Shown: positions 9,499-17,940, counted from the first letter of the stretch. The stretch: 64,000 bases of DNA from Pseudoalteromonas sp. A25 (GCF_009176705.1 NZ_AP021846.1:404001-468000), one strand, 5' to 3'. The notes: generated from the letters alone by a model not told the origin. Made by a program: numbers and translations.

Positions 9499-9933
9499 AT
9501 GATAAAGCAGGGTGGCTTTACGTTAATCGAGTTAATGATTGTTATTATGATTGTAGTAATCTTAGGGAGTTTCGTTGGTCCGTTAGCATTTGAGAGTTTG
9601 ACTCGTGTGCAGAGTAAGGCTGAAATAAAAAAAGTTGAGCGGTTGTTTTTAAATGCGAGTCAGCAAGCCTTTTTGAAAAATCAGAAAGTATCCATTGACA
9701 TGGATAATAAGAAGTTTAGCTTTTGGTTAGCCAATAATGTACAAAATAAAACACAGGTTAGTTTTGATTTCATTTCTTTTCCTAAGCAAAGAATAATATT
9801 TAACACTAGAGGTTTAACCACAAAAAAAACGGTTATAGTCAATCAAAACAATCGGGCTATTTATGTTGAACTTCTAGAGCTCATTACAGGCAATAATCAG
9901 TATATTAGTAATGCAAGAGCGACCAATGAATAG
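9499..9933 (+). CDS. gspH: Type II secretion minor pseudopilin GspH-like
   Basis: A minor pseudopilin of 144 aa. The very short leader MIKQGG precedes FTLIELMIVIMIVVILGSFV, with Phe1 and Glu5 in place. The rest is a predicted beta-rich C-terminal domain that I cannot match in detail to GspH. The assignment rests on the pilin N-terminus, size and position between gspF and the I-J-K pseudopilins. The start is three bases after the gspF stop. It may sit near the filament tip, as in known T2SS, but that is by analogy. Confidence 0.75.
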   Translation: MIKQGGFTLIELMIVIMIVVILGSFVGPLAFESLTRVQSKAEIKKVERLFLNASQQAFLKNQKVSIDMDNKKFSFWLANNVQNKTQVSFDFISFPKQRIIFNTRGLTTKKTVIVNQNNRAIYVELLELITGNNQYISNARATNE

Positions 9934-10354
9934 AAAGGGAGCAGGCTTCACGCTTATTGAGATTATGGTCGCTAGTGTGATTTTATTCATGGTTTTAGGC
10001 ACTGTTAGTATAGTTTATCGAGGTGCGTTGCTATCAAGCTCAAAGGCTTCAGAACATTTACTTATCAATGCCCAAGTTGCGCCTCTTTTATCTTTGGCTG
10101 AGTCTCACATTAGGAGCGAAAGTAAAACAGAAAAAGAACAGTTGAAACTCGAAGGTTCAAGTAATGATGTAAGGTATAGTATTACAGCGAGCTTAATTGA
10201 TTTTCGTTCACCACCACAAAGATTCGATGTTGACTCAGGTAGCTATCAGACACCCCCAAAAAAATATAAATTATGGAACGTTGAATTAATGTTAACTCAC
10301 AATGGGATAACCAAGAATTTTGTATTCAAGCAATTAGGTTGGCTGGATGAATAA
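9926..10354 (+). CDS. gspI: Type II secretion minor pseudopilin GspI-like
   Basis: A minor pseudopilin, 142 aa from ATG 9926. The leader MNRKGAG is followed by FTLIEIMVASVILFMVLGTV; Phe1, Glu5 and the MVA(S/A) run are typical of GspI. I preferred ATG 9926 over the in-frame ATG at 9911 because it gives a normal short leader and has GAG seven bases upstream. It overlaps the gspH stop by eight bases and is itself overlapped by gspJ. GspI usually nucleates the I-J-K tip complex, and the gene order here fits that. Confidence 0.78.
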   Translation: MNRKGAGFTLIEIMVASVILFMVLGTVSIVYRGALLSSSKASEHLLINAQVAPLLSLAESHIRSESKTEKEQLKLEGSSNDVRYSITASLIDFRSPPQRFDVDSGSYQTPPKKYKLWNVELMLTHNGITKNFVFKQLGWLDE

Positions 10355-11039
10355 GCGGGTAAAACTGTTATCACTTAGGGGGTTCAGTTTAGTCGAGTTA
10401 TTAATATCCCTAGCCATTCTCTCCATGCTGATTACGACCGCGACGTTCAGTTATCAAATGTTACTGGAACGCTGGAGCAAAGGCCTTAATCATTTTGATT
10501 CAAATTATCAAAGCTTTCATCGAAACTTATTACTTCAAAGTGTAATTAAAGGTATTTTTCCATATGTCGTTGTAAATCGAGATGGTTCACCTTCATTTTT
10601 TTTTATTGGTGATCAAGATAGTTTGCTCGCTGTTACCGAGAATGGCGTTTTTGATGACTCGTTTCCTGAGGTTTTTAGGTTAATACTTCAAAAGAATGGG
10701 GATGAAACGTTTCGCTTAATTTACCAAGGCCGTTCGATGAGAGACTTTTTATTATTAAGAGCAGATCAAGAAATCGAATTTGATAATACACTAGTGCTTT
10801 TTGATGATATTAATGCCTTTGATATTTCATATATTGGTTGGCAGAATCTGCGAGAACGTACAACTTTGCCTGTGCCAAAAGCAAGTAGGTATAGTATTTA
10901 CTCTGGAATTAATAATCAGTTAATGCCGATGGCAGTAGAAGTGAGATTGAAAAGTGCAATCGGTGAGATATTTTTTAGCAGTCAGTATAACACTGAGTCG
11001 TTCAAGGAGTTATCACCGTATTTCTCTGAGGGTATGTAA
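10347..11039 (+). CDS. gspJ: Type II secretion minor pseudopilin GspJ-like
   Basis: A minor pseudopilin of 230 aa, the longer size expected for GspJ. The leader MNKRVKLLSLRG is followed by FSLVELLISLAILSMLITTA, with Phe1 and Glu5 present. The C-terminal domain is beta-rich and of low recognisable similarity. The start overlaps gspI by eight bases, and the stop (TAATG) overlaps the gspK start. Position and size support the J assignment more than internal sequence does. Confidence 0.78.
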   Translation: MNKRVKLLSLRGFSLVELLISLAILSMLITTATFSYQMLLERWSKGLNHFDSNYQSFHRNLLLQSVIKGIFPYVVVNRDGSPSFFFIGDQDSLLAVTENGVFDDSFPEVFRLILQKNGDETFRLIYQGRSMRDFLLLRADQEIEFDNTLVLFDDINAFDISYIGWQNLRERTTLPVPKASRYSIYSGINNQLMPMAVEVRLKSAIGEIFFSSQYNTESFKELSPYFSEGM

Positions 11040-11902
11040 TGAAAAGTAATGGTATTGCACTTGTGCAGATATTACTGTTTAGCGCAATTCTAACAATAGT
11101 AGCTTTGTATTTTTCAGGTAGTGCTAAAGAACAGATTGCTGCGAGCCAGTTAGCTACAGATAGAGTAGAAGCTTTAGTGCAGCTTCACAGCTCTCGGCAA
11201 GCTTTATTTTTTAACCTTCTAACAAAACAGAAGTCAATTGTGTCAAGCAGTCAGGAGCCTTATCAGTGGAATTTTTTCGGTGAGCCTTTTGAACTTGCAC
11301 CTGGAGTCCAAGCTCAGCTGTATGATTTGTCATCGAAAATTAATATTAGATACCCACAAAGGGAGAGATTGATTTCGTTGTTAGTCTATGCGGGAATGGC
11401 TGAGCAGGAAGCTTCAGTTTGGGTCGAAAACTTGTTAGAATATCAGGATATTGATACTATAGATACCTATGGTCGACAAGAAGTTAGCTTATCTGGGAGC
11501 GGAAATCGAAACGGTCCTATTAGTAATAAAAATGAAATCCGAGGTCTTGGCTTAGAACCTGATATATTAGATGTTCTGATGCCTAATATTACGTTATTCA
11601 AAATTAGTTCTTTTAATCCAATGAATGCTTCAAGCGAACTTTTGCAAGCACTATACGGCCATGATGTAGCCTCTAAGGTAACCCAGTTACGAAGTGTTGA
11701 AAGTACTACCAAAGATAGTTTTAAAGAGCTAACAGGTATAGTGGAAGGTGATGGGATATTTATATATCCATCTAATGATACACAGGTTGTAATTTCAAGT
11801 TCTTATGGCCAAGTAAACCTTAAACATGACTGGATAGTGTCTTTTAATCCATATGCATCAGGTCAGTCACTACCATATATACCTCTTTATATTAAGGAGT
11901 AG
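11039..11902 (+). CDS. gspK: Type II secretion tip pseudopilin GspK-like
   Basis: A large minor pseudopilin that caps the filament. The leader MKSNG precedes IALVQILLFSAILTIVALYF; position 5 is Val rather than Glu, which is the hallmark of GspK. A T2SSK domain follows, with the DIDTIDTYG segment and a helix-rich part that includes EIRGLGLEPDILDVLMPNI and FNPMNASSELLQAL. At 287 aa it is slightly shorter than many GspK proteins. It is directly coupled to gspJ and followed five bases later by gspL. Confidence 0.82.
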   Translation: MKSNGIALVQILLFSAILTIVALYFSGSAKEQIAASQLATDRVEALVQLHSSRQALFFNLLTKQKSIVSSSQEPYQWNFFGEPFELAPGVQAQLYDLSSKINIRYPQRERLISLLVYAGMAEQEASVWVENLLEYQDIDTIDTYGRQEVSLSGSGNRNGPISNKNEIRGLGLEPDILDVLMPNITLFKISSFNPMNASSELLQALYGHDVASKVTQLRSVESTTKDSFKELTGIVEGDGIFIYPSNDTQVVISSSYGQVNLKHDWIVSFNPYASGQSLPYIPLYIKE

Positions 11903-11907
11903 CTAAA

Positions 11908-13005
11908 TTGCTAACCGTTGTTTCAAATAAATTAAGTGATTTGGCGCTTCAATATATAGGATACTATAATGGAAGCCTGCTTTGCTTTAGAAAGCGTTCA
12001 AATACAATTGTTCTAGAGCCCGCTGATGAGAGTTTTAACCCAACAGTGGTGATTCTTAGTAGAGAATATTACCAAGAAAGTCTGAGAACAATCCCCCTTG
12101 AAGATGTTAAGCAAGTAAGAAAGCTATTAAAGTTAGAGCAAGAGAGCGAGCAACTTGTGTCCACCCTTAGGTTTTCTAAAAGTGAGGGAAAAACAAGTTA
12201 CATGCACTGGAAGTCCAAGAAGGATTTTCCTAATGCAACTTTTGTACTGCCAGAGTCTTTAATTCTAACTGAGAATGTTTCTTTTAATCAAACGCTTATT
12301 GTTCAAGAGGATAGGCCGCTTTTTTTAGTGAAAACAGTATCTGGAATTCAATCGTGCCGTGCTAATAACTTAATTTTAGATGAATCGAGGTTTTTGCTAT
12401 CTACAGGCATTCAAACAAGCGATAGTGCTCATATTATTAGCGAACAAAATTTTCCTAGCGCTTTAATATTTGGAATCAAGAAGCTGCCAATTAAAACGTG
12501 GTTAGCTTTTTTCAAAGGCGTTGATGGCAGCATTAAAAGTAACTCAGCCAAAGTGACGCTAATGCCGATTATGTTGGTTGGGTTTAGTTACCTTATAATT
12601 AGTAGTCTTTTTCTCTTTTGGGAAAATCATTCATTAGAAAAAAGATTACAGACACGTTCCCTTGGCGTTTCTGAAGCATTGAACGTACAGTATCGCGTTG
12701 AACAGTTGACCAAGCGTTATGAAGCATTGCAGCTGCTAGGGAAAGGTGAGGGACAACATAATGACTTTTTTAAGGTCTTATCTAATCTTCTATCAGATGT
12801 GTCTTTGACCAATATACGATTAAACAAGTCTAATCGTTATGTTTTAAGGGGGAGTACATATAAAGCGACAGATGTATTGTCGAAACTTTTGGGACATCCT
12901 CTTGTCCATGATGCGCAATTTGATTATCCAACTAGAAAAAGTAGAGAGCGAGAGGTATTTGTTATCAGCTTTTCCCTTAAACCTATAGTGGGAGATGAGG
13001 TGTGA
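11908..13005 (+). CDS. gspL: Type II secretion assembly protein GspL-like
   Basis: A bitopic inner-membrane protein, 365 aa. A cytoplasmic N-terminal region (1-210, expected to adopt the actin-like GspL fold and bind GspE) precedes one membrane helix near 213-233, a short coiled-coil-prone stretch (SLEKRLQTRSLGVSEALNV region) and a periplasmic ferredoxin-like domain. Overall similarity to classical GspL is low; topology, size and the position between gspK and gspM carry the call. The start is TTG, with a strong AAGGAG at 11894-11899 eight bases upstream. Its stop overlaps the GTG of gspM. Confidence 0.7.
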   Translation: MLTVVSNKLSDLALQYIGYYNGSLLCFRKRSNTIVLEPADESFNPTVVILSREYYQESLRTIPLEDVKQVRKLLKLEQESEQLVSTLRFSKSEGKTSYMHWKSKKDFPNATFVLPESLILTENVSFNQTLIVQEDRPLFLVKTVSGIQSCRANNLILDESRFLLSTGIQTSDSAHIISEQNFPSALIFGIKKLPIKTWLAFFKGVDGSIKSNSAKVTLMPIMLVGFSYLIISSLFLFWENHSLEKRLQTRSLGVSEALNVQYRVEQLTKRYEALQLLGKGEGQHNDFFKVLSNLLSDVSLTNIRLNKSNRYVLRGSTYKATDVLSKLLGHPLVHDAQFDYPTRKSREREVFVISFSLKPIVGDEV

Positions 13006-13568
13006 GTGAGAAGTTAATATTGCAATTTAAGAAAAAGCCTATTTTGTTAGGTTTCTTGATCCTGCTACTGACAGTAAGGTTTGTCATCGTGCCTGTCTAC
13101 GAGTGGCAAAAGAAGCTCATAAATGAAAATAATAGTTTAGCAAACAGAGTTGAGAAAACTGAGCGTGTGCTATCGGCTAAGCGATATAATGATATTCGCT
13201 ATGAACAGCTAACTGCAAGGTTTGAGTCGAAGGATGAGTTCTTATTTGAATTTGAAGATGACGTTAAGTTTAAGTTGGAAAGGCAGCAGGAGCTAGATAG
13301 CCTGTTGCCAAAATACGGGGTAAACCTACTTTCAATTGGTTGGCAGCCTATTATTGAAGATAGTAGTGCCCATACATTAAACTTTGTGGCTAGTACGAGA
13401 ATAGAAGGAAGAACAATCGAGGTAATTAGTCTTATTAATTTTATAGATAATAGAACTAAGATTTATATAGATTCTTTTAACTTCGACATAGACTCTCACG
13501 GTGAGACTCTCGGTAATATGCGAGGAACCTTAAATTTGAGCTATTATGTGGACAGTATCGATGAATAA
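13002..13568 (+). CDS. gspM: Type II secretion protein GspM-like
   Basis: A small bitopic inner-membrane protein, 188 aa: a cytoplasmic KFKKKP-like basic start, one membrane helix at about residues 13-31, a predicted coiled coil (about 38-95) and a ferredoxin-like periplasmic domain. This is the GspM/PilO layout, and GspM pairs with GspL to link the motor to the periplasm. The start is GTG, overlapping the gspL stop in GTGA. Sequence conservation is weak, so the call rests on topology and neighbourhood. Confidence 0.68.
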   Translation: MSEKLILQFKKKPILLGFLILLLTVRFVIVPVYEWQKKLINENNSLANRVEKTERVLSAKRYNDIRYEQLTARFESKDEFLFEFEDDVKFKLERQQELDSLLPKYGVNLLSIGWQPIIEDSSAHTLNFVASTRIEGRTIEVISLINFIDNRTKIYIDSFNFDIDSHGETLGNMRGTLNLSYYVDSIDE

Positions 13569-14067
13569 GTTAGGCATCATAGTCAGTGTCGTCTCTATAT
13601 ATCTTTGCTTTAATGACTTTATGTCAAGAGGTTTTATAGGTAATAGCTCTAGCAGTATTGAACAAAAAAGCAATACAAGTGAACCTGTTGCTCCTTGGGG
13701 AATGGTAAAAGAAGACCAGCTTGACGAGCTTACCGACCTATTTAACGCGTATAAAGAGCAGCATGAAAATGAAGCAGGTCCCAAGACTATACAGCTCAGC
13801 GAGGAAGTATCAGGAAGTTATACTAAAGTCATCAGTGACAACTATCAATTAGAGCTAAAGGCTGTCATTAGTGATAAGTTATCTTATGCACTAATCAATC
13901 AGGTCGAGTTAGAAACAGGAAAAAGTCGTTTGGTTAAAGTTAAAGCCAAGGAGATTATTACTGGTTTAAAAATGGAAATAATATCTCAAACTAAAGTCAA
14001 GTTAACTAATGATAAAAGAGCAATCACCTTAATGATGTACCAGCCCAATAAAAAAGAGAGTGTTTAA
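13561..14067 (+). CDS. Small inner-membrane protein in the GspN/GspC position
   Basis: Function unknown. It is 168 aa from ATG 13561, which overlaps the gspM stop by eight bases; an in-frame ATG at 13546 adds five residues. One N-terminal hydrophobic helix (about 3-18) is followed by a Ser/Glu-rich linker (about 25-75). A compact C-terminal domain follows (about 85-160), ending in IISQTKVKLTNDKRAITLMMY. A short beta-rich domain after a single helix and linker resembles the homology-region layout of GspC or PilP, which contact the secretin. No separate gspC is present and the next gene is the secretin, so a GspC-like role is a reasonable inference, not a recognised homology. Confidence 0.55.
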   Translation: MNKLGIIVSVVSIYLCFNDFMSRGFIGNSSSSIEQKSNTSEPVAPWGMVKEDQLDELTDLFNAYKEQHENEAGPKTIQLSEEVSGSYTKVISDNYQLELKAVISDKLSYALINQVELETGKSRLVKVKAKEIITGLKMEIISQTKVKLTNDKRAITLMMYQPNKKESV

Positions 14068-14068
14068 T

Positions 14069-16099
14069 ATGCAGTTTAAACCATTGTGCTCAAAAACAAT
14101 TATAATTTCATTACTGTTGTCGGGCTGCCAAACTACCAAGAACGAACTTTTTTTATTAGAATCTTCATATCTTGAAGAAAAAGGTGCGGAATATACAGCA
14201 CCGAGTGTGGACGATAAAAGAAAAGTAGATGAAGAGAAGCTGCAAACATCTTCATTTGAATATTTTCCAAATCAACTATCAGAGCTAAATAATAGCAAAC
14301 AACGCTCAAACCTTAACAAATTTAGCGATGATGAAACATTGCAAATAAGTGCTGACAGCCTCGCTGTGAAGGATTTTCTTCACCATGTATTCGGTGAATT
14401 ACTAGGCGTGAGTTATATTTTAGGTGATTCTGCGACCTCAGATACGCAAGAAATGACCTTGAATATCCAAAAGCCTATTTCGCAACGCAAGCTTTTTAGT
14501 CTAAGTGAAGAATTGTTAAATCAGAAAGGTTATATCGTAAGATATAATGATGACATTTACTACATACACAAGACTGAGCAAGGAGGCAAGGCAAACGTTG
14601 CATACGGATATGGAAATAGTGTGAGTTCTGTACCTGAAACTGCGTCTGATATAATCCAATATGTACCTTTCAAATACGGTACGCAATACACTTTAGTTCC
14701 CACTCTTAATCAGTTGTTTAATGTACAAGTGGGTATTGCAAGTGCCAACAATGCTTTGTCTATTAAAGGGAAGCGAGCTGAAGTATTAAAAGCGTTAGAT
14801 TTTATTCAGATGCTGGACATTCCCAGTTTGGCAAATAAGCAAATCGCGTCTTATCAACCAGTGTACCACAGTGTAAAGGAGCTAACAGAGGATTTACAGC
14901 AGCTTCTTGAGGAAGAGGGGATTTCAGCGACATCAACGGGGGAGTCAGGTAAAGCCGTTTCATTTGTCATGCTTGAAAGGGCTGGAAAGCTAGTTACGTT
15001 TGCAAATGAAATAGAAGCGCTCAAGCGCGTTGAAAAGTGGGTGAATGTATTAGACAAACCTAGTGCTGGAAACGATAGAGCCTATCATATTTATCAACCC
15101 CAGTTTGCACGAGCGACAGATGTTGGGCAGAGTTTACAATTATTGATTAGTGGCTCCCCAGCAGTTTCAAACCGAACAAGTGCTGAATCTGAAAATAATA
15201 ACACCAATTCTCAACGGCAAGGCGCACTATCGGCTTCTAATAAAGACCTAAAAATGGTTGTTGATGAACGCTCTAATAGCCTCATTATTGAAAGTTCGGG
15301 TGAAAAGTACCGTCAAATACTCCCTTTAATAAAGCGGCTTGATGTAATGCCAAAACAAGTGATGCTTGAGGTTGTGATAGCTGAAGTGCAATTAAATGGT
15401 AAATTTTCCCAAGGAGTCAACTTTACACTCAGAAATGATCAATCAGCAAATATCGTTGGAGCAGGCAAATTCAATGTTGGAGGAGCCGGACTCAACTATA
15501 TCCTTAAGGGGGCTAATGGTGAAATTGCACTGAATATGCTGCAAACGGATACTAATCTGGAAATTTTGTCACGCCCATCTATTGTTGTACGAGATGGGGT
15601 TACTGCCAGTATTGTCGCTGGTGATGATATTCCGACCGTAGGAAAAATTGTTACGGACCCTGTAAACGGCTCACAAACATCTATAGAGTACAGAAAAACA
15701 GGTGTTCAATTGAGCGTAACGCCAACGATCAACGCTCAGGGTGTTGTTATAATGGAAATTTCACAGCGGATAAGTAGTACAAGCCCTACCAGTAGTGAGC
15801 TAGAAGGGGCCCCTATTGTTGCAGAGCGGACTATTGAGACAGAAGTTGTAGCAGAGAGCGGCCAAACAGTTGTTTTGGGCGGATTAATGAGAGAAAATAA
15901 TTCCATAAATGATCGGCGAGTTCCTGGGTTTTCTTCAATCCCTATTCTTGGCAAGCTATTTGACTCTACAGAAACAGGTAATGATAAAGTGGAATTGATC
16001 GTGATGGTTACGCCAAAAATAATTGAAAGTGCTGAGACTTGGAAAGCTGTCAAAAAAGAGTTTATGGGAAGATTTCAATATCTTAAAGTAAATGATTAG
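14069..16099 (+). CDS. gspD: Type II secretion secretin GspD (outer-membrane channel)
   Basis: Outer-membrane secretin lipoprotein, 676 aa. The signal peptide ends in the lipobox LLSGC with Cys20, so it may be lipidated and partly pilotin-independent. Periplasmic N-domains (about 90-400) include a Ser/Asn-rich loop near 365-390. The secretin core starts at about 427 (PKQVMLEVVIAEV) and includes GVQLSVTPTIN, VVLGGLMRE and, near 624, IPILGKLFDS followed by LIVMVTPKII. ATG 14069 is chosen because GAGAG lies eight bases upstream; a GTG at 14060 would overlap the previous gene and lacks a site. It is the last gene of the T2SS operon, and the slr4 promoters begin two bases after its stop. Confidence 0.92.
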   Translation: MQFKPLCSKTIIISLLLSGCQTTKNELFLLESSYLEEKGAEYTAPSVDDKRKVDEEKLQTSSFEYFPNQLSELNNSKQRSNLNKFSDDETLQISADSLAVKDFLHHVFGELLGVSYILGDSATSDTQEMTLNIQKPISQRKLFSLSEELLNQKGYIVRYNDDIYYIHKTEQGGKANVAYGYGNSVSSVPETASDIIQYVPFKYGTQYTLVPTLNQLFNVQVGIASANNALSIKGKRAEVLKALDFIQMLDIPSLANKQIASYQPVYHSVKELTEDLQQLLEEEGISATSTGESGKAVSFVMLERAGKLVTFANEIEALKRVEKWVNVLDKPSAGNDRAYHIYQPQFARATDVGQSLQLLISGSPAVSNRTSAESENNNTNSQRQGALSASNKDLKMVVDERSNSLIIESSGEKYRQILPLIKRLDVMPKQVMLEVVIAEVQLNGKFSQGVNFTLRNDQSANIVGAGKFNVGGAGLNYILKGANGEIALNMLQTDTNLEILSRPSIVVRDGVTASIVAGDDIPTVGKIVTDPVNGSQTSIEYRKTGVQLSVTPTINAQGVVIMEISQRISSTSPTSSELEGAPIVAERTIETEVVAESGQTVVLGGLMRENNSINDRRVPGFSSIPILGKLFDSTETGNDKVELIVMVTPKIIESAETWKAVKKEFMGRFQYLKVND

Positions 16100-16100
16100 C

Positions 16101-16128
16101 TTGACATTGGTTGAACAGGAAATATAAT
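16101..16128 (+). promoter_or_regulatory. slr4 promoter P1 (full sigma70 consensus hexamers)
   Basis: TTGACA at 16101-16106 and TATAAT at 16123-16128, separated by 16 bases. Both hexamers match consensus exactly. It begins two bases after the gspD stop. Transcription should start near 16135, giving a leader of about 345 bases before slr4. Confidence 0.75.
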
Positions 16129-16133
16129 TTTGT

Positions 16134-16161
16134 TTGACTGAGAGGTATGGTTGGGTATAAT
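16134..16161 (+). promoter_or_regulatory. slr4 promoter P2 (near-consensus sigma70)
   Basis: TTGACT at 16134-16139 and TATAAT at 16156-16161, again with a 16-base spacer. It lies exactly 33 bases downstream of P1, about three helical turns. Two such strong promoters in tandem fit an extremely abundant protein. The expected start is near 16168. Confidence 0.75.
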
Positions 16162-16167
16162 CCAGCA

Positions 16168-16479
16168 AGTTTTTGGTTTTCGTTGCAGTTTTGTCTTAAA
16201 TTTGTAACGGCGTAATGATAGAGTAACAAGTAGCTTTCTTAGCAAGAAATTAATAAAAAAATTAGAATTAAATTCTGCTGTATAAAGGAAAGTTGGCTTG
16301 TGAAGTATCTAGCAATTGCAATATATAGTTGTTTTGCTATTTTAAAGCTTCGAGCTTACAATTTTTAACTTATTGAGCATGATAAATGTATTAAAGTGTT
16401 TAATAAGTGAGAAATATCCTGAATGTAAAGGCATTAGCCTTTCACTTTTAGGTTTCATGAAACTAGGAGAATGGAAAAA
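16168..16479 (+). promoter_or_regulatory. Long 5' leader of the slr4 mRNA
   Basis: About 310 bases without a plausible gene. Visible structure includes a small hairpin AAGCT-tcg-AGCTT at 16345-16357, a 6-bp stem with a 4-base loop at 16427-16442 (AAAGGC/GCCTTT), and a palindrome GTTTCATGAAAC at 16452-16463, directly before the Shine-Dalgarno AGGAG (16465-16469). Long structured leaders often stabilise S-layer mRNAs; that role is inferred here. No known riboswitch is recognised. Confidence 0.5.
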
Positions 16480-17925
16480 ATGTTCAAAAAATCTCTACTA
16501 GCGCTTGCGCTAACTGGTGCTGCAGTATCTGCTAACGCAGCTACAGTTGTTACTAACACTCTTACTCAGACAGCTAATACTTCAATCACTACTCCTGAAG
16601 TAACAGCTGCGACTAAGGTATCTAAAGAAGGTCTTGAAGGCGCTGCAAATGCTCGTATTTTGTTTGATGCGATTGCAACAGCTAACGATCAAACAGCTGC
16701 AGCTGTTCAACCTGCAGCAACAGAACTAGGTTTATATGTTACAACTGATATCGTTATCAAAGAAAACGATACAATCATCGTAACTCTTCCAGGTGCTGTT
16801 TTTGATACTACTTTAACACCTACTATTAAAACGGTTACTTTCCAAGACGCTGCTGGCGATGCTGACGTAGACGTTACTGCTTCAACCGCTTCATTCGTTA
16901 AATACGATGGCGATAAAATGATCTTTGCTGTAACTGGTGGTACTTTCCCTATCGCTACTTACAACATTGGTGGTTTCGGTCTTAAATCAACAAGCGCAGC
17001 GTCAATCACTCCTAGCTTTAAAGCTGTGAGCACTGTAACAGCTATTGGTGATTACGCGACTGGTACAGCTAAAGCAGCTGCATACTCAGTAGTGTCTGAG
17101 CTAGGTGGCGTTAAAGTTACTAAAGCATTGAACGGTGTTATTGACGTAGCTGCAGATCGTAAATTGTTCACAGCTGGCAACGACACAACAACTACAGACG
17201 TACTGACTGTAAACACAACAACTACTACAGTTGATAAACTAGCGATCACTGGTCCAGCTGATTTTGATATTACTTTAACTGGTGATTTCTCAGCACTTGA
17301 CACTGACGGTGACAAGAAGATTGAAACTGGTGAAGGTTCAGTAACGCTTGGTGCTACAACACCAGTATGGGCAGCTGATTTGTCTTCTGTTACATTCAAA
17401 GATGTTGCTGTTAACACTGCTCACAATGTTTCTGTAAACATCAGTGCTACTGCTGCAAATCGTCTTACTTTAGCTACTCAAAGCTTCACAACTTCTGTAA
17501 CTTCTGATTACACAGCTACGACTGCTAAGACAGACGTTAAAGTATTAACAAATACAGCAGCTGGTTCTTGGACGCTTAACGGTTCTGAAATTGAAGTTCC
17601 TTACTTACCATTTGGTGACAATACAGCTCCAATCCTACGTCTAACTAACGCATCTACTAAGTCTGGTGACTTAACTGTTCGTTACATGATCGAAGGAACA
17701 GAGGCTTCTTGGAAGACTTTAGGTGTTCTTACAACTATCAAGCCTGGTATCACAAACATTGCTGACTTAGTTATCAATGCTGTTAAAGCTGATGCAGGTG
17801 TTACTAAAGGTAAAGTAGCACTTGAGCTAGTAACTAATGTTCCTGATGCTGACGTTGATGTAACAGCTGGCTTTAAAGTTGTTTCTGAGCAAGACCGTGG
17901 TATCGTTACTACAGTTAAGAAGTAA
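16480..17925 (+). CDS. slr4: Slr4-family S-layer protein
   Basis: Predicted subunit of the paracrystalline surface layer. The 481-aa protein has a Sec signal peptide of about 20 residues (cleavage ANA before ATVV), no cysteine, few aromatic residues, and very high Thr/Ala/Val/Asp content in beta-prone repeats. This matches the Slr4 S-layer family described from Pseudoalteromonas tunicata, as I recall its N-terminus and composition. A textbook 12-residue EF-hand loop, DTDGDKKIETGE, occupies residues 274-285, suggesting calcium binding. I chose ATG 16480: AGGAG ends 10 bases before it, whereas the ATG at 16471 abuts that site. Codon use looks restricted (many GCT, GTT, ACT), as for a highly expressed gene. 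It is monocistronic between strong promoters and a terminator. Confidence 0.82.
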   Translation: MFKKSLLALALTGAAVSANAATVVTNTLTQTANTSITTPEVTAATKVSKEGLEGAANARILFDAIATANDQTAAAVQPAATELGLYVTTDIVIKENDTIIVTLPGAVFDTTLTPTIKTVTFQDAAGDADVDVTASTASFVKYDGDKMIFAVTGGTFPIATYNIGGFGLKSTSAASITPSFKAVSTVTAIGDYATGTAKAAAYSVVSELGGVKVTKALNGVIDVAADRKLFTAGNDTTTTDVLTVNTTTTTVDKLAITGPADFDITLTGDFSALDTDGDKKIETGEGSVTLGATTPVWAADLSSVTFKDVAVNTAHNVSVNISATAANRLTLATQSFTTSVTSDYTATTAKTDVKVLTNTAAGSWTLNGSEIEVPYLPFGDNTAPILRLTNASTKSGDLTVRYMIEGTEASWKTLGVLTTIKPGITNIADLVINAVKADAGVTKGKVALELVTNVPDADVDVTAGFKVVSEQDRGIVTTVKK

Positions 17926-17940
17926 TTTTATTTACTTATA

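Noticed and set aside
16471..16479. ATG 16471 as the slr4 start
   Set aside because: The ribosome site AGGAG abuts it, while ATG 16480 has a workable spacing and gives a standard signal peptide.
17052..17417. A 121-codon minus-strand frame inside slr4
   Set aside because: Low-complexity Ser/Thr/Val-rich shadow of a repetitive, biased coding sequence with no initiation signal.
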